From contig JBPCMU010000070.1 of NCBI GenBank assembly GCA_051001975.1, forward strand, positions 1 to 64,000: DNA of 64,000 nucleotides. The letters run 5' to 3'. Shown in pieces: positions 43,370-52,533 of the stretch. Positions within the stretch are counted from its first letter, which is position 1. Each line of letters begins with the position of its first letter. The translations under genes and the position numbers were made by a program. The notes below the pieces were generated by a model. The model saw only the letters and a list, made by a program, of their open reading frames with translations, had not been told where the DNA came from and made no database searches. Source of the DNA: DATAEG01 sp051001975. Lineage in GTDB: Bacteria; Actinomycetota; Actinomycetes; Mycobacteriales; Jatrophihabitantaceae.

Positions 43370-44620
43370 ATGGGTGACTACACGCTGACGACCATGGGCG
43401 TGGCCACCGAGCTGCTCGATCTCCCCTATGGCACACCACTGGCGGAATGGGACGACCCGCGCATCGTGCAGGTGCCGCGCGGTATCTCCCGTCACGTGGT
43501 CCGATTCATCCGGGCGCACGGCCAGATCTTCGCATTCAAGGAGGCCAGCGACCGGTACGTGCTGCGCGAGCATCAACTGCTGCGCGGTCTGGCCGCGCGC
43601 AACGTCCCCGTCGTGGAGGCGTTCGGCACGGTGGTGGATCGCGAGGACGACGCGGGCGAGGAGCTCGGCGGGTTGCTGATCACCCGGCACCTGGCCTTTT
43701 CGCTGCCGTACCGCTCGCTGTTCACCGGCCGTACCCTGCCCGACCTGCGAGTTCGGTTGCTCGACGCGCTCGCCCAGCTGTTCGTCCGGTTGCATCTGGC
43801 CGGCTTCTACTGGGGCGACTGCTCGCTGTCCAACACCCTGTTCCGTCGGGACGCGGGAGAGCTCGCCGCCTACTTGGTCGACGCGGAGACCGGCGAGCTG
43901 CACGCCGAGCTCACCCACGGGCAGCGGCATTACGACCTCACCATCGCCACCGAGAACATCGCCGGTGAACTGTTCGACCTCGAAGCGGCCGGGTGGCTCT
44001 CTGCGGATATCGACGCGATCGAGACCGCCAACGAGCTGGTGCCCCGGTACGAACGGCTGTGGTCGGAACTACGCAGCGAATCGGTCGTGTCGGTCAACGA
44101 GAGCTACCTCATCGATCAGCGGATCCGCCGCCTCAACACGCTCGGCTTCGACGTCTCGGAGCTGGAGATCCACACCGAGGAGCAGGGCCGCAAGCTCAGG
44201 CTGTCGACGCACATCGTCGAGCCCGGCCACCACCAGCGGCGAGTGTTCGCGCTCACCGGCCTGCACGTGCAGGAGAACCAGGCGCGCCGGATCCTCGCCG
44301 ATCTGGCCCGGTTCCGGGCCAAGCTCATCGAGGGTCTCGGCGAGGATGTTCCCGAGGACCTGACGGCCCGACGCTGGCTGGACGAGAAGTTCTACGGGAC
44401 GCTCTCCCAGGTGCCGGCTGTGCTGCGCGACAAGTTGCCCGACGCCGAGCTGTACCACGAGATCAACGAGCACCGTTGGTTCCTGTCCGAGGCACAGGGC
44501 CACGACGTCGGCCGGACCGAGGCGGTGAGCTCCTACGTCGACAACGTGCTGCGCTTCCTGCCTGACGCCAAGGTGCAAGTCCTGACCGAACCCGCCACCG
44601 AGGAGATGCCAGTCCTCTAA
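43370..44620 (+). CDS. DUF4032 domain protein with kinase-like N-terminal fold
   Basis: 416 aa. The N-terminal half resembles lipopolysaccharide/protein-kinase-like folds: FAFKEASDRYVLREHQLL (a lysine-bearing strand), then HLAGFYWGDCSLSNTLFRR, where GDxxxxN mimics a catalytic loop, and AYLVDAETGEL a possible metal-binding loop. The C-terminal half is DUF4032 (EQGRKLRLSTHIVEPGHHQR; RWLDEKFYGTLS). Function unknown. ATG at 43370 with AGGA seven bases upstream is chosen; ATGs at 43355 and 43394 are possible. Confidence 0.8.
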   Translation: MGDYTLTTMGVATELLDLPYGTPLAEWDDPRIVQVPRGISRHVVRFIRAHGQIFAFKEASDRYVLREHQLLRGLAARNVPVVEAFGTVVDREDDAGEELGGLLITRHLAFSLPYRSLFTGRTLPDLRVRLLDALAQLFVRLHLAGFYWGDCSLSNTLFRRDAGELAAYLVDAETGELHAELTHGQRHYDLTIATENIAGELFDLEAAGWLSADIDAIETANELVPRYERLWSELRSESVVSVNESYLIDQRIRRLNTLGFDVSELEIHTEEQGRKLRLSTHIVEPGHHQRRVFALTGLHVQENQARRILADLARFRAKLIEGLGEDVPEDLTARRWLDEKFYGTLSQVPAVLRDKLPDAELYHEINEHRWFLSEAQGHDVGRTEAVSSYVDNVLRFLPDAKVQVLTEPATEEMPVL

Positions 44621-44664
44621 TCCCGGCTGCCGCCGCGCTGGCCGACGGGGACCCCGAATGAATC

Positions 44665-44670
44665 TAGGAT
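44665..44670 (+). promoter_or_regulatory. -10 element of leaderless promoter for the metallo-hydrolase gene
   Basis: TAGGAT is followed by seven bases and the ATG at 44678, which selects the second in-frame ATG rather than the one at 44669 inside the promoter. Confidence 0.6.
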
Positions 44671-44677
44671 GCTTGAC

Positions 44678-45343
44678 ATGACGGACACCTACACCGGTGC
44701 GGTGGTCGTGGGCGGGCCTATCGACATCCGCGAGCTAACCGGGCTGACAATCGCCAAGGTGCAGGTCGGCACGATGTCGAACAACGCCTATCTGCTGCGT
44801 GACATGGCGTCCGGGGAAGGCCTGCTGATCGATGCGGCGGCCGAACCGGCCCGGCTCGCGGAGCTGGGCAGGCTGGGCGGGGACCCGATCCGGCACGTCT
44901 TCACCACCCATCAACATCGCGACCATTGGCAAGCACTCGAGGCGGTCCTCGCGGACACCGACGCGCAGACGATCGCCGGTGCCGCGGACGCCGACGGCCT
45001 CCCAGTCCCGGTGGACCGCAAGGTGCAGCACGGCGACACCATCGCGCTCGGCGAGTCGACGCTGGAACTCATCGGTCTGCGCGGCCACACACCGGGATCG
45101 ACCGCGGTGCTGTACCGCGACCCGGAGGGTGTCGCGCACCTCTTCACCGGCGACTCACTCTTCCCCGGCGGCGTCGGGAAGACCTGGTCTGACGAGGACT
45201 TCGTCTCGCTCATCGACGATGTGGAGCAGCGAATCTTCGGCACCCTGCCCGACGACACGTGGTTCTACCCGGGCCACGGCGACGACTCGACGCTCGGCGC
45301 CGAGCGCCCGCACCTCGCTGAATGGCGCGCCAGAGGTTACTGA
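44678..45343 (+). CDS. MBL-fold metallo-hydrolase (glyoxalase II-like)
   Basis: 221 aa. The metal site HxHxDH is His78, His80, Asp82, His83 in FTTHQHRDHWQAL; further ligands are His in LRGHTPGSTAVL, Asp in LFTGDSLFPGGVG, and the last His in FYPGHGDDST. This fits the glyoxalase II-like group of the superfamily. The substrate is not known. In many actinomycetes such a gene neighbours uvrA. It converges on uppS, leaving nine bases between the two. Confidence 0.87.
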   Translation: MTDTYTGAVVVGGPIDIRELTGLTIAKVQVGTMSNNAYLLRDMASGEGLLIDAAAEPARLAELGRLGGDPIRHVFTTHQHRDHWQALEAVLADTDAQTIAGAADADGLPVPVDRKVQHGDTIALGESTLELIGLRGHTPGSTAVLYRDPEGVAHLFTGDSLFPGGVGKTWSDEDFVSLIDDVEQRIFGTLPDDTWFYPGHGDDSTLGAERPHLAEWRARGY

Positions 45344-45352
45344 ACGAGGCGG

Positions 45353-46123
45353 CTAGATGGTGTTGCGGTGTGTGGCCCAGCCACGGAGCGCGCGGAGCAG
45401 ATCGATCTCGCGGAACGCGGGCCAGTAGGCCTCGCAAAAGTAGAGCTGCGAGTGCGCGCTCTGCCAGAGCAGGAAGTTCGAGAGCCGTTGCTCGCCGCTG
45501 GTGCGGATGATCAGATCCGGCTCGGGCTGCCCGCTGGTGTAGAGATGCCGGGCGATGTCGTCGGTGGTGAGCCGCTGTGCGAGTTCGGCCGGGCTCACCC
45601 CTGCCGCGGCCTCGTACTGCATCAGCGAGCGCACCGCGTCGACGACTTCCTGCCGACCGCCGTAGCCGATCGCCAGGGTGAGGTGCCGGCCGGTGGCGCA
45701 GGCCGACGTCGACTCCTCCGCCTCCTTCAGCGCACGTGCGGTGGTGTCGGGCAATGCATCGATCAGGCCCGCGAGATGCACCTGCCATTGTGGGTCGGGC
45801 ACAGCCAGTTCGCGGGCGACCATCCGCTCCATCATCGTGAGGAGGTTGCGCACTTCCTCCTGGTCCCGAGCGATCAGGTTCTCGGTCGAACAGACGAAGA
45901 TCGTGACATGGTCGATGCCGGCCGCGGCGCTCCACCGCAGCAGGGAGCTGACGTGGTCCGCGCCGTAGTCGTGGCCGACCCGGGCGTCGGCAAAGCCCTG
46001 GGCACGCGCCCACCGCCGGTTGCCGTCCATGATGACAGCGACGTGTTTCGGTAACTCGCGGCCGCGGAGCTGCGCGCGCAACCGGCGTAGATACATCCGC
46101 GCGAGGACGTCGCGGATCGGCAT
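45353..46123 (-). CDS. uppS: Cis-isoprenyl diphosphate synthase (UppS family)
   Basis: 256 aa. Condenses isopentenyl units onto an allylic diphosphate to make polyprenyl lipid carriers. The catalytic Asp33 is in VAVIMDGNRRWAR; the C-terminal block is IRTSGEQRLSNFLLWQSAH then FCEAYWPAFRE. Whether the product is a short chain (Z-FPP, Rv1086-like) or a full-length carrier cannot be decided here. ATG at 46123 follows TAGCGT by seven bases. Confidence 0.92.
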   Translation of the reverse strand: MPIRDVLARMYLRRLRAQLRGRELPKHVAVIMDGNRRWARAQGFADARVGHDYGADHVSSLLRWSAAAGIDHVTIFVCSTENLIARDQEEVRNLLTMMERMVARELAVPDPQWQVHLAGLIDALPDTTARALKEAEESTSACATGRHLTLAIGYGGRQEVVDAVRSLMQYEAAAGVSPAELAQRLTTDDIARHLYTSGQPEPDLIIRTSGEQRLSNFLLWQSAHSQLYFCEAYWPAFREIDLLRALRGWATHRNTI

Positions 46124-46130
46124 GGCGCCG

Positions 46131-46136
46131 ACGCTA
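46131..46136 (-). promoter_or_regulatory. -10 element of leaderless promoter for uppS
   Basis: On the minus strand TAGCGT is followed by seven bases and the ATG at 46123. Confidence 0.55.
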
Positions 46137-46197
46137 CGCGGTCCGCTCTACGCGAACGGCGATGCGCGCCGGTGCGTCGCACTGATTGGCTGACCCG

Positions 46198-47220
46198 ATG
46201 ACGACCTCCTCGATCCTCGTTCTCGGCGGCACCGCGTGGCTGGGCCGCGAAGTGGCAGCGCAAGCGCAGGTAGCCGGGCATTCGGTCACCTGCCTCGCCC
46301 GCGGAGAGGCCGGACCGGCCGCGGACGGCGTCACATTCGTCACCGCCGACCGCGGCAAGGCGGATGCCTACGACGCGGTGCGCGACCGCGACTGGGACCT
46401 CGTCGTCGACGTATCCTGGCAACCAGGCTTCGTCCGCTCCGCCCTGGCTGCCTTGGGCGAACAGGCTCGACACTGGGTGTACGTCTCCTCGTGCTCGGTC
46501 TACGCAGAACACAGCCAGCCCAACGCGGACGAGTCAGCGGCGCTGCTCGAGGCGCTCGAGGGGAACGAAGCGACGCGAGAGCAGTACGGCGAAGCCAAGG
46601 TGGCCCGCGAGCGAGCCTGTATCGATGCGGTCGGCGACCGCTTGCTGATCGCGCGGGCCGGGCTGATCGGCGGGTACGGCGATGGCAGCGATCGCTTTGG
46701 CTACTGGCCGGCCCGCTTCGACCGGGACTTCGACGCTTCGGTGCTGGTGCCAGCGCAATCGGGAGTCATCACCCAGATCATCAACGTCCGCGACCTGGCG
46801 GCCTGGATCCTCAGCGTCGGGTTGGCCGGCAATACGGCCACGGTCAACGTCTCCGGCGATCACGTCACCCTCGACGAAGTATTCGCCCCCTGCCGCCCGG
46901 CGACCGGCCACACCGGCGAGGTCGTGGCCGCCACCGATGACTGGCTCACCGGGCATCGCGTGGAGATGTGGGCCGGCCCAAGGTCGCTGCCACTGTGGCT
47001 GGCCGGTGCTGCCGACCATGCCGGATTCGCGTCGCGGGACACCTCGGCCGCCGCGGCGCTCGGCCTGGTCGACAGCGGCCTGGACCGACTCGTTGCCGAC
47101 TCGCTGGCGTGGGAAGGCGAGCTGGATCCGCAGCGCGAACGGAAGGCAGGCCTCAGCGACGACGAGCAGGCCGAACTCCTCGCCGACCTCCGCGCCGACA
47201 ACGCCCGCTACCAACGTTGA
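46198..47220 (+). CDS. NAD-dependent epimerase/reductase-like protein (extended SDR)
   Basis: 340 aa. Rossmann start ILVLGGTAWLGREVAAQA (GGTxxLG) and a YVSSCSVYAE strand place it in the extended SDR group. The tyrosine-lysine pair is probably in EQYGEAKVARE. Substrate unknown; similar proteins are annotated as reductases or isoflavone reductase-like. ATG 46198 chosen because TTGGCT lies six bases upstream and the four upstream residues lack similarity. Confidence 0.8.
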   Translation: MTTSSILVLGGTAWLGREVAAQAQVAGHSVTCLARGEAGPAADGVTFVTADRGKADAYDAVRDRDWDLVVDVSWQPGFVRSALAALGEQARHWVYVSSCSVYAEHSQPNADESAALLEALEGNEATREQYGEAKVARERACIDAVGDRLLIARAGLIGGYGDGSDRFGYWPARFDRDFDASVLVPAQSGVITQIINVRDLAAWILSVGLAGNTATVNVSGDHVTLDEVFAPCRPATGHTGEVVAATDDWLTGHRVEMWAGPRSLPLWLAGAADHAGFASRDTSAAAALGLVDSGLDRLVADSLAWEGELDPQRERKAGLSDDEQAELLADLRADNARYQR

Positions 47221-47239
47221 GTGATGGACAACACGATCG

Positions 47240-47932
47240 TCATGGCAGGCGCCAGTCAACGGGCTCCGCGCCGCGCTCGACGAGCAGCGCGTTGGCCCTG
47301 CTGAACGGGCGGGAGTTGAAGAAACCGCGGTCAGCCGACATCGGGCTGGGGTGCGCCGATTCGATCCGCGGGAGGTCACCGAGCATCGGCGCCAGCGTCT
47401 GCGCGTCGCGTCCCCAGAGGATGGCCACCATCGGCTGCTCACGCGCGACCAGTGCCCGGATGGCCTGCTCGGTGACGGCCTCCCAGCCCTTACCCCGGTG
47501 GCTGGCCGGAGCGCCCGGCGCCACGGTCAGCACTCTGTTGAGCAGCAGCACCCCCTGCTGCGTCCACGGAGTGAGATCGCCATTACCCGGCGTCGGAAGA
47601 TCCAGGTCGGCGGAGTACTCCCGGTAGATGTTGGCCAGGCTGCGCGGCACCGGACGCACGTCGGGCGCCACAGAGAAGGACAGGCCGACGGGATGCCCCG
47701 GCGTCGGGTAGGGATCCTGACCGACGATCAGCACCCGCACGTCGGCGAACGGCTGCACGAAGGCGCGCAGCACGTTCGGGCCGGGCGGCAGGTAATGCCG
47801 CCCGGCGGCGATCTCGGCGCGCAGGAAGTCACCCATCGCCGCGATCTGATCGGCCACCGGTTCTAGCGCTTCGGCCCAGCCGGCGTCCACTTGCTGGCGC
47901 AGCGAACGGCGCTCGGCGCCAGCCCCGGTCAC
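47240..47932 (-). CDS. ung: Uracil-DNA glycosylase (family 1)
   Basis: 230 aa. Removes uracil from DNA. The water-activating Asp73 and neighbour His80 are in VGQDPYPTPGH; the DNA-intercalation/His loop is in AHPSPMSADRGFF; VLLLNRVLTVAPG is also conserved. GTG at 47932 overlaps the aldo/keto reductase stop (GTGA), preferred over the in-frame GTG at 47953. Confidence 0.95.
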   Translation of the reverse strand: MTGAGAERRSLRQQVDAGWAEALEPVADQIAAMGDFLRAEIAAGRHYLPPGPNVLRAFVQPFADVRVLIVGQDPYPTPGHPVGLSFSVAPDVRPVPRSLANIYREYSADLDLPTPGNGDLTPWTQQGVLLLNRVLTVAPGAPASHRGKGWEAVTEQAIRALVAREQPMVAILWGRDAQTLAPMLGDLPRIESAHPSPMSADRGFFNSRPFSRANALLVERGAEPVDWRLP

Positions 47933-48954
47933 GACTGGCGAGACGACTTCCACAGATCGATGCCGGCCTCGACGGCGTGGCGATCGATCGAAGCCAGTTC
48001 AGCATCGGTGAGTGGCGGCGCGGTAGCGGCGGCGAGGTTGTCCTCGAGTTGCGCGACGCTGGACGCGCCGATGAGCACGCTGGTCACCCGCTCATCGCGC
48101 AGCAGCCAGGACAGGGCTAGCTGCGCCAGGCTCTGGCCGCGCTTCTTCGCGATCCGGTTCAGCGACCTGATGTGCTTCATCGCGGACTCGGTCAGCAGAT
48201 CCGGCGACAGAGATTTGTCGGCGGCGGCCCGGGAGTCGGCCGGCACGCCCTTCAGATATCGACCGGTGAGCATGCCCTGAGCGAGCGGCGAGAACGCGAT
48301 ACACCCGACGCCGAGATCACCCAGAGTGTCCAGCAGCGACTCCTCCACCCACCTGTTCAACATCGAGTACGACGGCTGGTGGATCAGCAGCGGGACGCCC
48401 GCCTCGCGCAGCAGCGTTGCCGCTTGCTGGGTGCGCTCGGACGAGTAGGACGAGATGCCGACGTACAGCGCCTTCCCGGACTGCACAGCGCTGGCCAACG
48501 CACCGACAGTTTCCTCCAGCGGCGTGGCCGGGTCGGCCCGGTGACTGTAGAAGATGTCGACGTAGTCCAGGCCCATCCGCTGCAGGGACTGATCCAGCGA
48601 GGCAAGCAGGTACTTGCGCGAGCCGTGGTCGCCGTACGGGCCGGGCCACATGTCGTAACCGGCCTTGGTCGAAATAACCAGTTCATCGCGGTGCGTCCGG
48701 AAATCCCGGGCGAAGTGGCCGCCGAAGTTGCGCTCCGCCGCTCCATACGGCGGACCGTAGTTGTTGGCAAGGTCGAAATGGGTCACGCCGAGATCGAACG
48801 CTCGGCGCAGGATCGCCTGCTGCACCTCCAGCGGCTTGTCGTCGCCGAAGTTGTGCCACAACCCAAGGGACACGGCAGGCAGCAACAGGCCGCTGCGACC
48901 GGCACGCCGGTAGGGCAGGTCTGAATAACGGTTCTCGGCCGCGAGATAGGTCAT
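47929..48954 (-). CDS. Aldo/keto reductase, GAP-reductase (YghZ/MgrA) type
   Basis: 341 aa (alpha/beta)8 NADPH-dependent reductase. Catalytic Asp/Tyr are in THFDLANNYGPPYGAAE, Lys in ISTKAGYDMWPGPYGDHG (the GPYG insertion is typical of the L-glyceraldehyde-3-phosphate reductase subgroup), and His in IFYSHRADP. NADPH-binding residues lie in LIGASSVAQLEDNL near the C-terminus. ATG at 48954. Divergent from the Ugp-like transporter. Confidence 0.9.
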   Translation of the reverse strand: MTYLAAENRYSDLPYRRAGRSGLLLPAVSLGLWHNFGDDKPLEVQQAILRRAFDLGVTHFDLANNYGPPYGAAERNFGGHFARDFRTHRDELVISTKAGYDMWPGPYGDHGSRKYLLASLDQSLQRMGLDYVDIFYSHRADPATPLEETVGALASAVQSGKALYVGISSYSSERTQQAATLLREAGVPLLIHQPSYSMLNRWVEESLLDTLGDLGVGCIAFSPLAQGMLTGRYLKGVPADSRAAADKSLSPDLLTESAMKHIRSLNRIAKKRGQSLAQLALSWLLRDERVTSVLIGASSVAQLEDNLAAATAPPLTDAELASIDRHAVEAGIDLWKSSRQS

Positions 48955-49113
48955 CCGCCCATCGTTGCAGGTCTCGATCCAGGCGCGCTGCGCACACCGG
49001 GACCGATGTCATGCCAGTATCTAGACCGAACCCGCCCCCCCAGGTCTGATCGGGCGCATCGGTCACCCCTTGGACATCAGGGCGACTCACCTCGTCAATG
49101 TGGACGGAGGCAC

Positions 49114-50055
49114 ATGGACATCACGACCAGCGAGGTTGACACATTGACATCGCGCCGGCCCCGACGATCGGTCTCGGCCCGTGGCCGCGAGATACCGCTC
49201 GCCTGGCTGTTTCTCCTGCCCTCGCTCGTCATCTTCGGGTTGTTCGTGTTCTACCCGCTGGGCCGGGCCGCCTACATCTCCACACGGGCGTCGGACATCC
49301 TCGGTAACCCGACGGTGCCGGTCGGACTGAAGAACTTCCACCGGCTTTTCACCGCCGACTTCGCCGCGATCCTCGAGCGCACCGGCATCTTCGTCATCAT
49401 CACGGTCATCCCCGGCATCGTGCTCCCGTTGGTGCTCGCCGTCCCGATGTCGCAGCACCTCCCCGGGATGAAGATTTTCCGGACCGCCTTCGCGTTGCCT
49501 TTCGCCTACTCGGTGGCCACCGCGGCAGTCGCCTTCAGCTACATCCTGAACCCGAGCGTCAGTCGGCTGAACGCGATCATCGAGAACCTCGGCGGGCACG
49601 GACTGCCGTGGACCACCAGCAGCCAGTGGGCGCTGATCTCGGTAGCGATCGTGGTGGTGTGGATGAACACCGGCTTCAACCTGCTGGTGATCGCAGCCGC
49701 ACTCTCCGGCGTCGACGAGACGGTGCAGGAGGCAGCCCGCCTGGACGGGGCCACCGGATTCCGGCTGTTCCGCACCGTGACGCTGCCGCTGATCACGCCG
49801 AGCATCTTCTTCCTGGTCGTCATCACCACGTTGAACTCGCTGCAGACCTTCGGCCAGTTGCTGATCCTCACCCCGGCCGGCGGTCCGGACCACTCGACCA
49901 CCACGCTGGTCTACTCGATCTACAACACGGCCTTCGCCAACAACGCGAGCGACTACGGGTTCGCCGCCGCGCAGGGCCTGGTCCTGCTGCTGGTCGGCAT
50001 CCTGCTAGCCGCGATCCAATTCGGTGTCATCGAGCGACGGGTGCACTACCAATGA
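49114..50055 (+). CDS. ugpA: ABC sugar(-phosphate) transporter permease, UgpA-like
   Basis: 313 aa inner membrane permease, six hydrophobic segments after a basic cytoplasmic tail. The EAA loop that contacts the ATPase is EAARLDGATGFRLFRTVTLP. The N-terminal LAWLFLLPSLVIFGLFVFYP is typical of the MalF/UgpA group. ATG at 49114 has GGAGG close before it; the open frame extends upstream without similarity. First of a three-gene importer; no ATPase gene is nearby, so a shared MsiK-type ATPase is probably used. The name is by analogy. Confidence 0.85.
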   Translation: MDITTSEVDTLTSRRPRRSVSARGREIPLAWLFLLPSLVIFGLFVFYPLGRAAYISTRASDILGNPTVPVGLKNFHRLFTADFAAILERTGIFVIITVIPGIVLPLVLAVPMSQHLPGMKIFRTAFALPFAYSVATAAVAFSYILNPSVSRLNAIIENLGGHGLPWTTSSQWALISVAIVVVWMNTGFNLLVIAAALSGVDETVQEAARLDGATGFRLFRTVTLPLITPSIFFLVVITTLNSLQTFGQLLILTPAGGPDHSTTTLVYSIYNTAFANNASDYGFAAAQGLVLLLVGILLAAIQFGVIERRVHYQ

Positions 50056-50083
50056 GCGAAGCTTGCGGAGCGAAGGTCAACAC

Positions 50084-50989
50084 ATGACCCAGACCCAGGA
50101 ACAGAACCCGGACGTCCGGACGGTGGATGCCGCGCCGCCGCCGAAGGTGCGCCGTCGGCGCAAGCGCCTCACGCCCGGCGTCGTCCTCACCTATCTGTTC
50201 CTGCTGGTGATGGCGGTGATCCTGCTCTACCCGCTCTTCCTGACGATCATCTCCAGCTTCACCTCGGTGAAGGAGCTGCAGGGCTATCCGCCGCGGCTGA
50301 TCCCGAAGCACTTCACCCTGTCGAACTACTCCGGGGTCTCGAAGGCGTTCCCGATCGGTCGGCAGTACCTCAACAGCGTGGTCGTCTCTGTGGTCATCAT
50401 GGTCGGCCACCTCGTCACGGCGACGCTGTCGGCGTATGCGTTCGTGTTTCTGCGGCTGCCCGGCCGGCGCACCCTGTTCTGGGTGTTCCTCGCGACGATG
50501 ATGATCCCGTGGGAGGCGATCGTCATCCCGAACTACCTGTTCGTCGTCACCACTTTGCATCTGTCCTCGACCTATCCGGGACTCTTCCTGCCGTTCCTGG
50601 CCAACGGCTTCGGGACGTTCCTGATGCGACAAGCGTTCCTGCAATTCCCCACTGACATCAGGGATGCGGCCAAGATCGACGGCGCCGGGCATCTGCGCTT
50701 CCTCACCCAGATCCTGATGCCGATGACTCGACCGGTACTCGCCGCACTCGCGGTGTGGTCGTTCCTGTCCGGGTGGAACCAGTTCCTCTGGCCATTGCTG
50801 GTGTCGAACTCTGACGACAGCAAGAAGACGCTGCAGATCGGCGTGCAGTCGTTGGCCAAGGCGGTGGACACCAACCAACCGGGCCAGGTTTTCGCCGGCA
50901 TCACGCTGGCGCTGCTGCCCACGTTGGTGCTGGTCATCGTGGGCCAACGATGGCTGGTCCGCGGATTCACAGCAGGGGCCGTCAAATGA
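50084..50989 (+). CDS. ugpE: ABC sugar(-phosphate) transporter permease, UgpE-like
   Basis: 301 aa, about six hydrophobic segments. EAA loop: DAAKIDGAGHLRFLTQILMP. N-terminal tail is rich in basic residues before LTYLFLLVMAVILLYPLFL. Partner of the preceding permease. The 28 bases between the two genes carry a GAGCGAAGCTTGCGGAGCGAAGG string that supplies a ribosome site (CGAAGG) about nine bases before the ATG. Its stop codon overlaps an ATG leading to the next gene's frame. Confidence 0.87.
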   Translation: MTQTQEQNPDVRTVDAAPPPKVRRRRKRLTPGVVLTYLFLLVMAVILLYPLFLTIISSFTSVKELQGYPPRLIPKHFTLSNYSGVSKAFPIGRQYLNSVVVSVVIMVGHLVTATLSAYAFVFLRLPGRRTLFWVFLATMMIPWEAIVIPNYLFVVTTLHLSSTYPGLFLPFLANGFGTFLMRQAFLQFPTDIRDAAKIDGAGHLRFLTQILMPMTRPVLAALAVWSFLSGWNQFLWPLLVSNSDDSKKTLQIGVQSLAKAVDTNQPGQVFAGITLALLPTLVLVIVGQRWLVRGFTAGAVK

Positions 50990-51027
50990 CCATCCCGCAC
51001 CGTTACCCCCAACCGAAAGGAACGCTC

Positions 51028-52392
51028 GTGAGGTTCTCGACACGACGGCGCGGCAGAGTCGCGCTCGCAGTGGTGGCAGTCGCCACCGTCGCGGCTGGTC
51101 TGCTGACCGGATGTAGCAGCGGTGGCAGCAAGGACAGCGGTGGCGAGGTCACCGTGAGCTTCTGGCACGGCCTGGCCGGAACGAACCAGGAAGTGCTGCA
51201 GAAGCTGGTCAACCAGTTCAACACCGCGCACAAGGGCAAGATCAAGGTCAACCTGATCGCCAAGGGTGACTACGACGACACCATCACCGCGTACAAGGCG
51301 GCGATCACGGCGAAGAAGACTCCGTCGCTGGTGCAGATCTACGACATCGGTACCCGCTTCATGATCGATTCGAAGCAGACCGCGCAGATGCAGACCTTCA
51401 TCGACAAGGACAAGTTCAACGTCAGCGACATCCAGCCGAACATCGCCGGCTACTACTCCATCGACAACAAGCTCGACTCGATGCCGTTCAACACCTCGGT
51501 ACCGCTGCTGTACATCAATGCGGACGCCTTCAAGAAGGCCGGCCTCGACCCGAGCAAGCCACCGACCACGATCGACGAGATCATGGCTGACGCGAAGAAG
51601 CTGACCGTCAAGGACGCGAACGGCAACGTCAAGCAGTACGGCTTCGGTGCCGCGATCTACGGCTGGTTCATGGAGCAGTGGACCGCGACCGCCAACAAGG
51701 AGTACTGCGACAGCGGCAACGGCCGGGACGACCGCGCGAAGGAGATGTCCTACGACACCGACACCCAGACCAAGGTGTTGACGTGGTGGAAGTCGATGCT
51801 CGACCAGAAGCTGGCACTGAACACCGGCCGAAAGACCGCTGACGCGGACAACGCGTTCACTTCGGGCCGGATCGCGATGACGCTGGAGTCGACCGGTTCG
51901 CTCGGTGGCTTCCTCAGCGCTTCGAAGTTCACCATCGGTACCGGCTACTACCCGAAGGCCGACGCCTCGGACACCGGCGGCCCGATCATCGGCGGCGCGT
52001 CACTGTGGATCGACAAGGCCGGCCACTCCAGCAAGGAGCAGCAAGCCTCGTGGGAGCTGATCAAGTACCTGTCCAGCAACGCGGTTCAGGCGCAGTGGCA
52101 CACCGGCACCGGTTACTTCCCGGTGAGCAAGGCTGCCCTGAACGATCCGACCGACAAGGCCTGGGTGGCGAAGCGCCCCCAGTTCGAGACCGCGATCAAG
52201 CAGCTGGAAGGCACCACCCTCGACAAGGCGACTCAGGGCTGTCTGCTCGGGGTGATGCCGAAGGCACGGCAGTTGATGGAGGATGCCATCGACGCGTCCA
52301 TCACCGGCAAGAAGAGCGCGGCTGATGCGCTCGCCTTCGCCAAGAGTCAGACGAAATCGCAGATCGACCAGTACAACAGCGCGGTGAAGTAA
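51028..52392 (+). CDS. ugpB: ABC substrate-binding lipoprotein, UgpB-like
   Basis: 454 aa. A basic n-region and hydrophobic helix end in the lipobox LLTGC with the lipidated Cys29. The mature protein starts with VSFWHGLAGTNQE, then LVQIYDIGTRFMID and SKQTAQMQ, close to the UgpB glycerol-3-phosphate/glycerophosphodiester binding family. GTG at 51028 with GAAAGGA seven bases upstream yields a perfect signal peptide; an ATG at 50986 overlapping the permease stop would add 14 residues. A large hairpin follows the stop codon. Confidence 0.9.
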   Translation: MRFSTRRRGRVALAVVAVATVAAGLLTGCSSGGSKDSGGEVTVSFWHGLAGTNQEVLQKLVNQFNTAHKGKIKVNLIAKGDYDDTITAYKAAITAKKTPSLVQIYDIGTRFMIDSKQTAQMQTFIDKDKFNVSDIQPNIAGYYSIDNKLDSMPFNTSVPLLYINADAFKKAGLDPSKPPTTIDEIMADAKKLTVKDANGNVKQYGFGAAIYGWFMEQWTATANKEYCDSGNGRDDRAKEMSYDTDTQTKVLTWWKSMLDQKLALNTGRKTADADNAFTSGRIAMTLESTGSLGGFLSASKFTIGTGYYPKADASDTGGPIIGGASLWIDKAGHSSKEQQASWELIKYLSSNAVQAQWHTGTGYFPVSKAALNDPTDKAWVAKRPQFETAIKQLEGTTLDKATQGCLLGVMPKARQLMEDAIDASITGKKSAADALAFAKSQTKSQIDQYNSAVK

Positions 52393-52407
52393 CCGCTCAG
52401 TTGTAGA

Positions 52408-52452
52408 GACGGCCCCGCTGCGAGCAGAGCACCTGCTCGTGGCGGGGCCGTC
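52408..52452 (+). terminator. Strong hairpin terminator after ugpB
   Basis: GACGGCCCCGCTGCGAGCAG (52408-52427) and CTGCTCGTGGCGGGGCCGTC (52433-52452) pair along 20 bases; two inner positions pair only as U-G wobbles in RNA. The loop is AGCAC. No U-run follows, so it is of the stem-only kind common in actinomycetes. It separates the importer from the next gene. Confidence 0.75.
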
Positions 52453-52533
52453 GCAGTGTCGGGACCACTGGCGTGGGTGGCATAGTGCGAGCTCACGGTG
52501 CCGGGGCGACACCGGACGAGCAGGAGGACGCGA

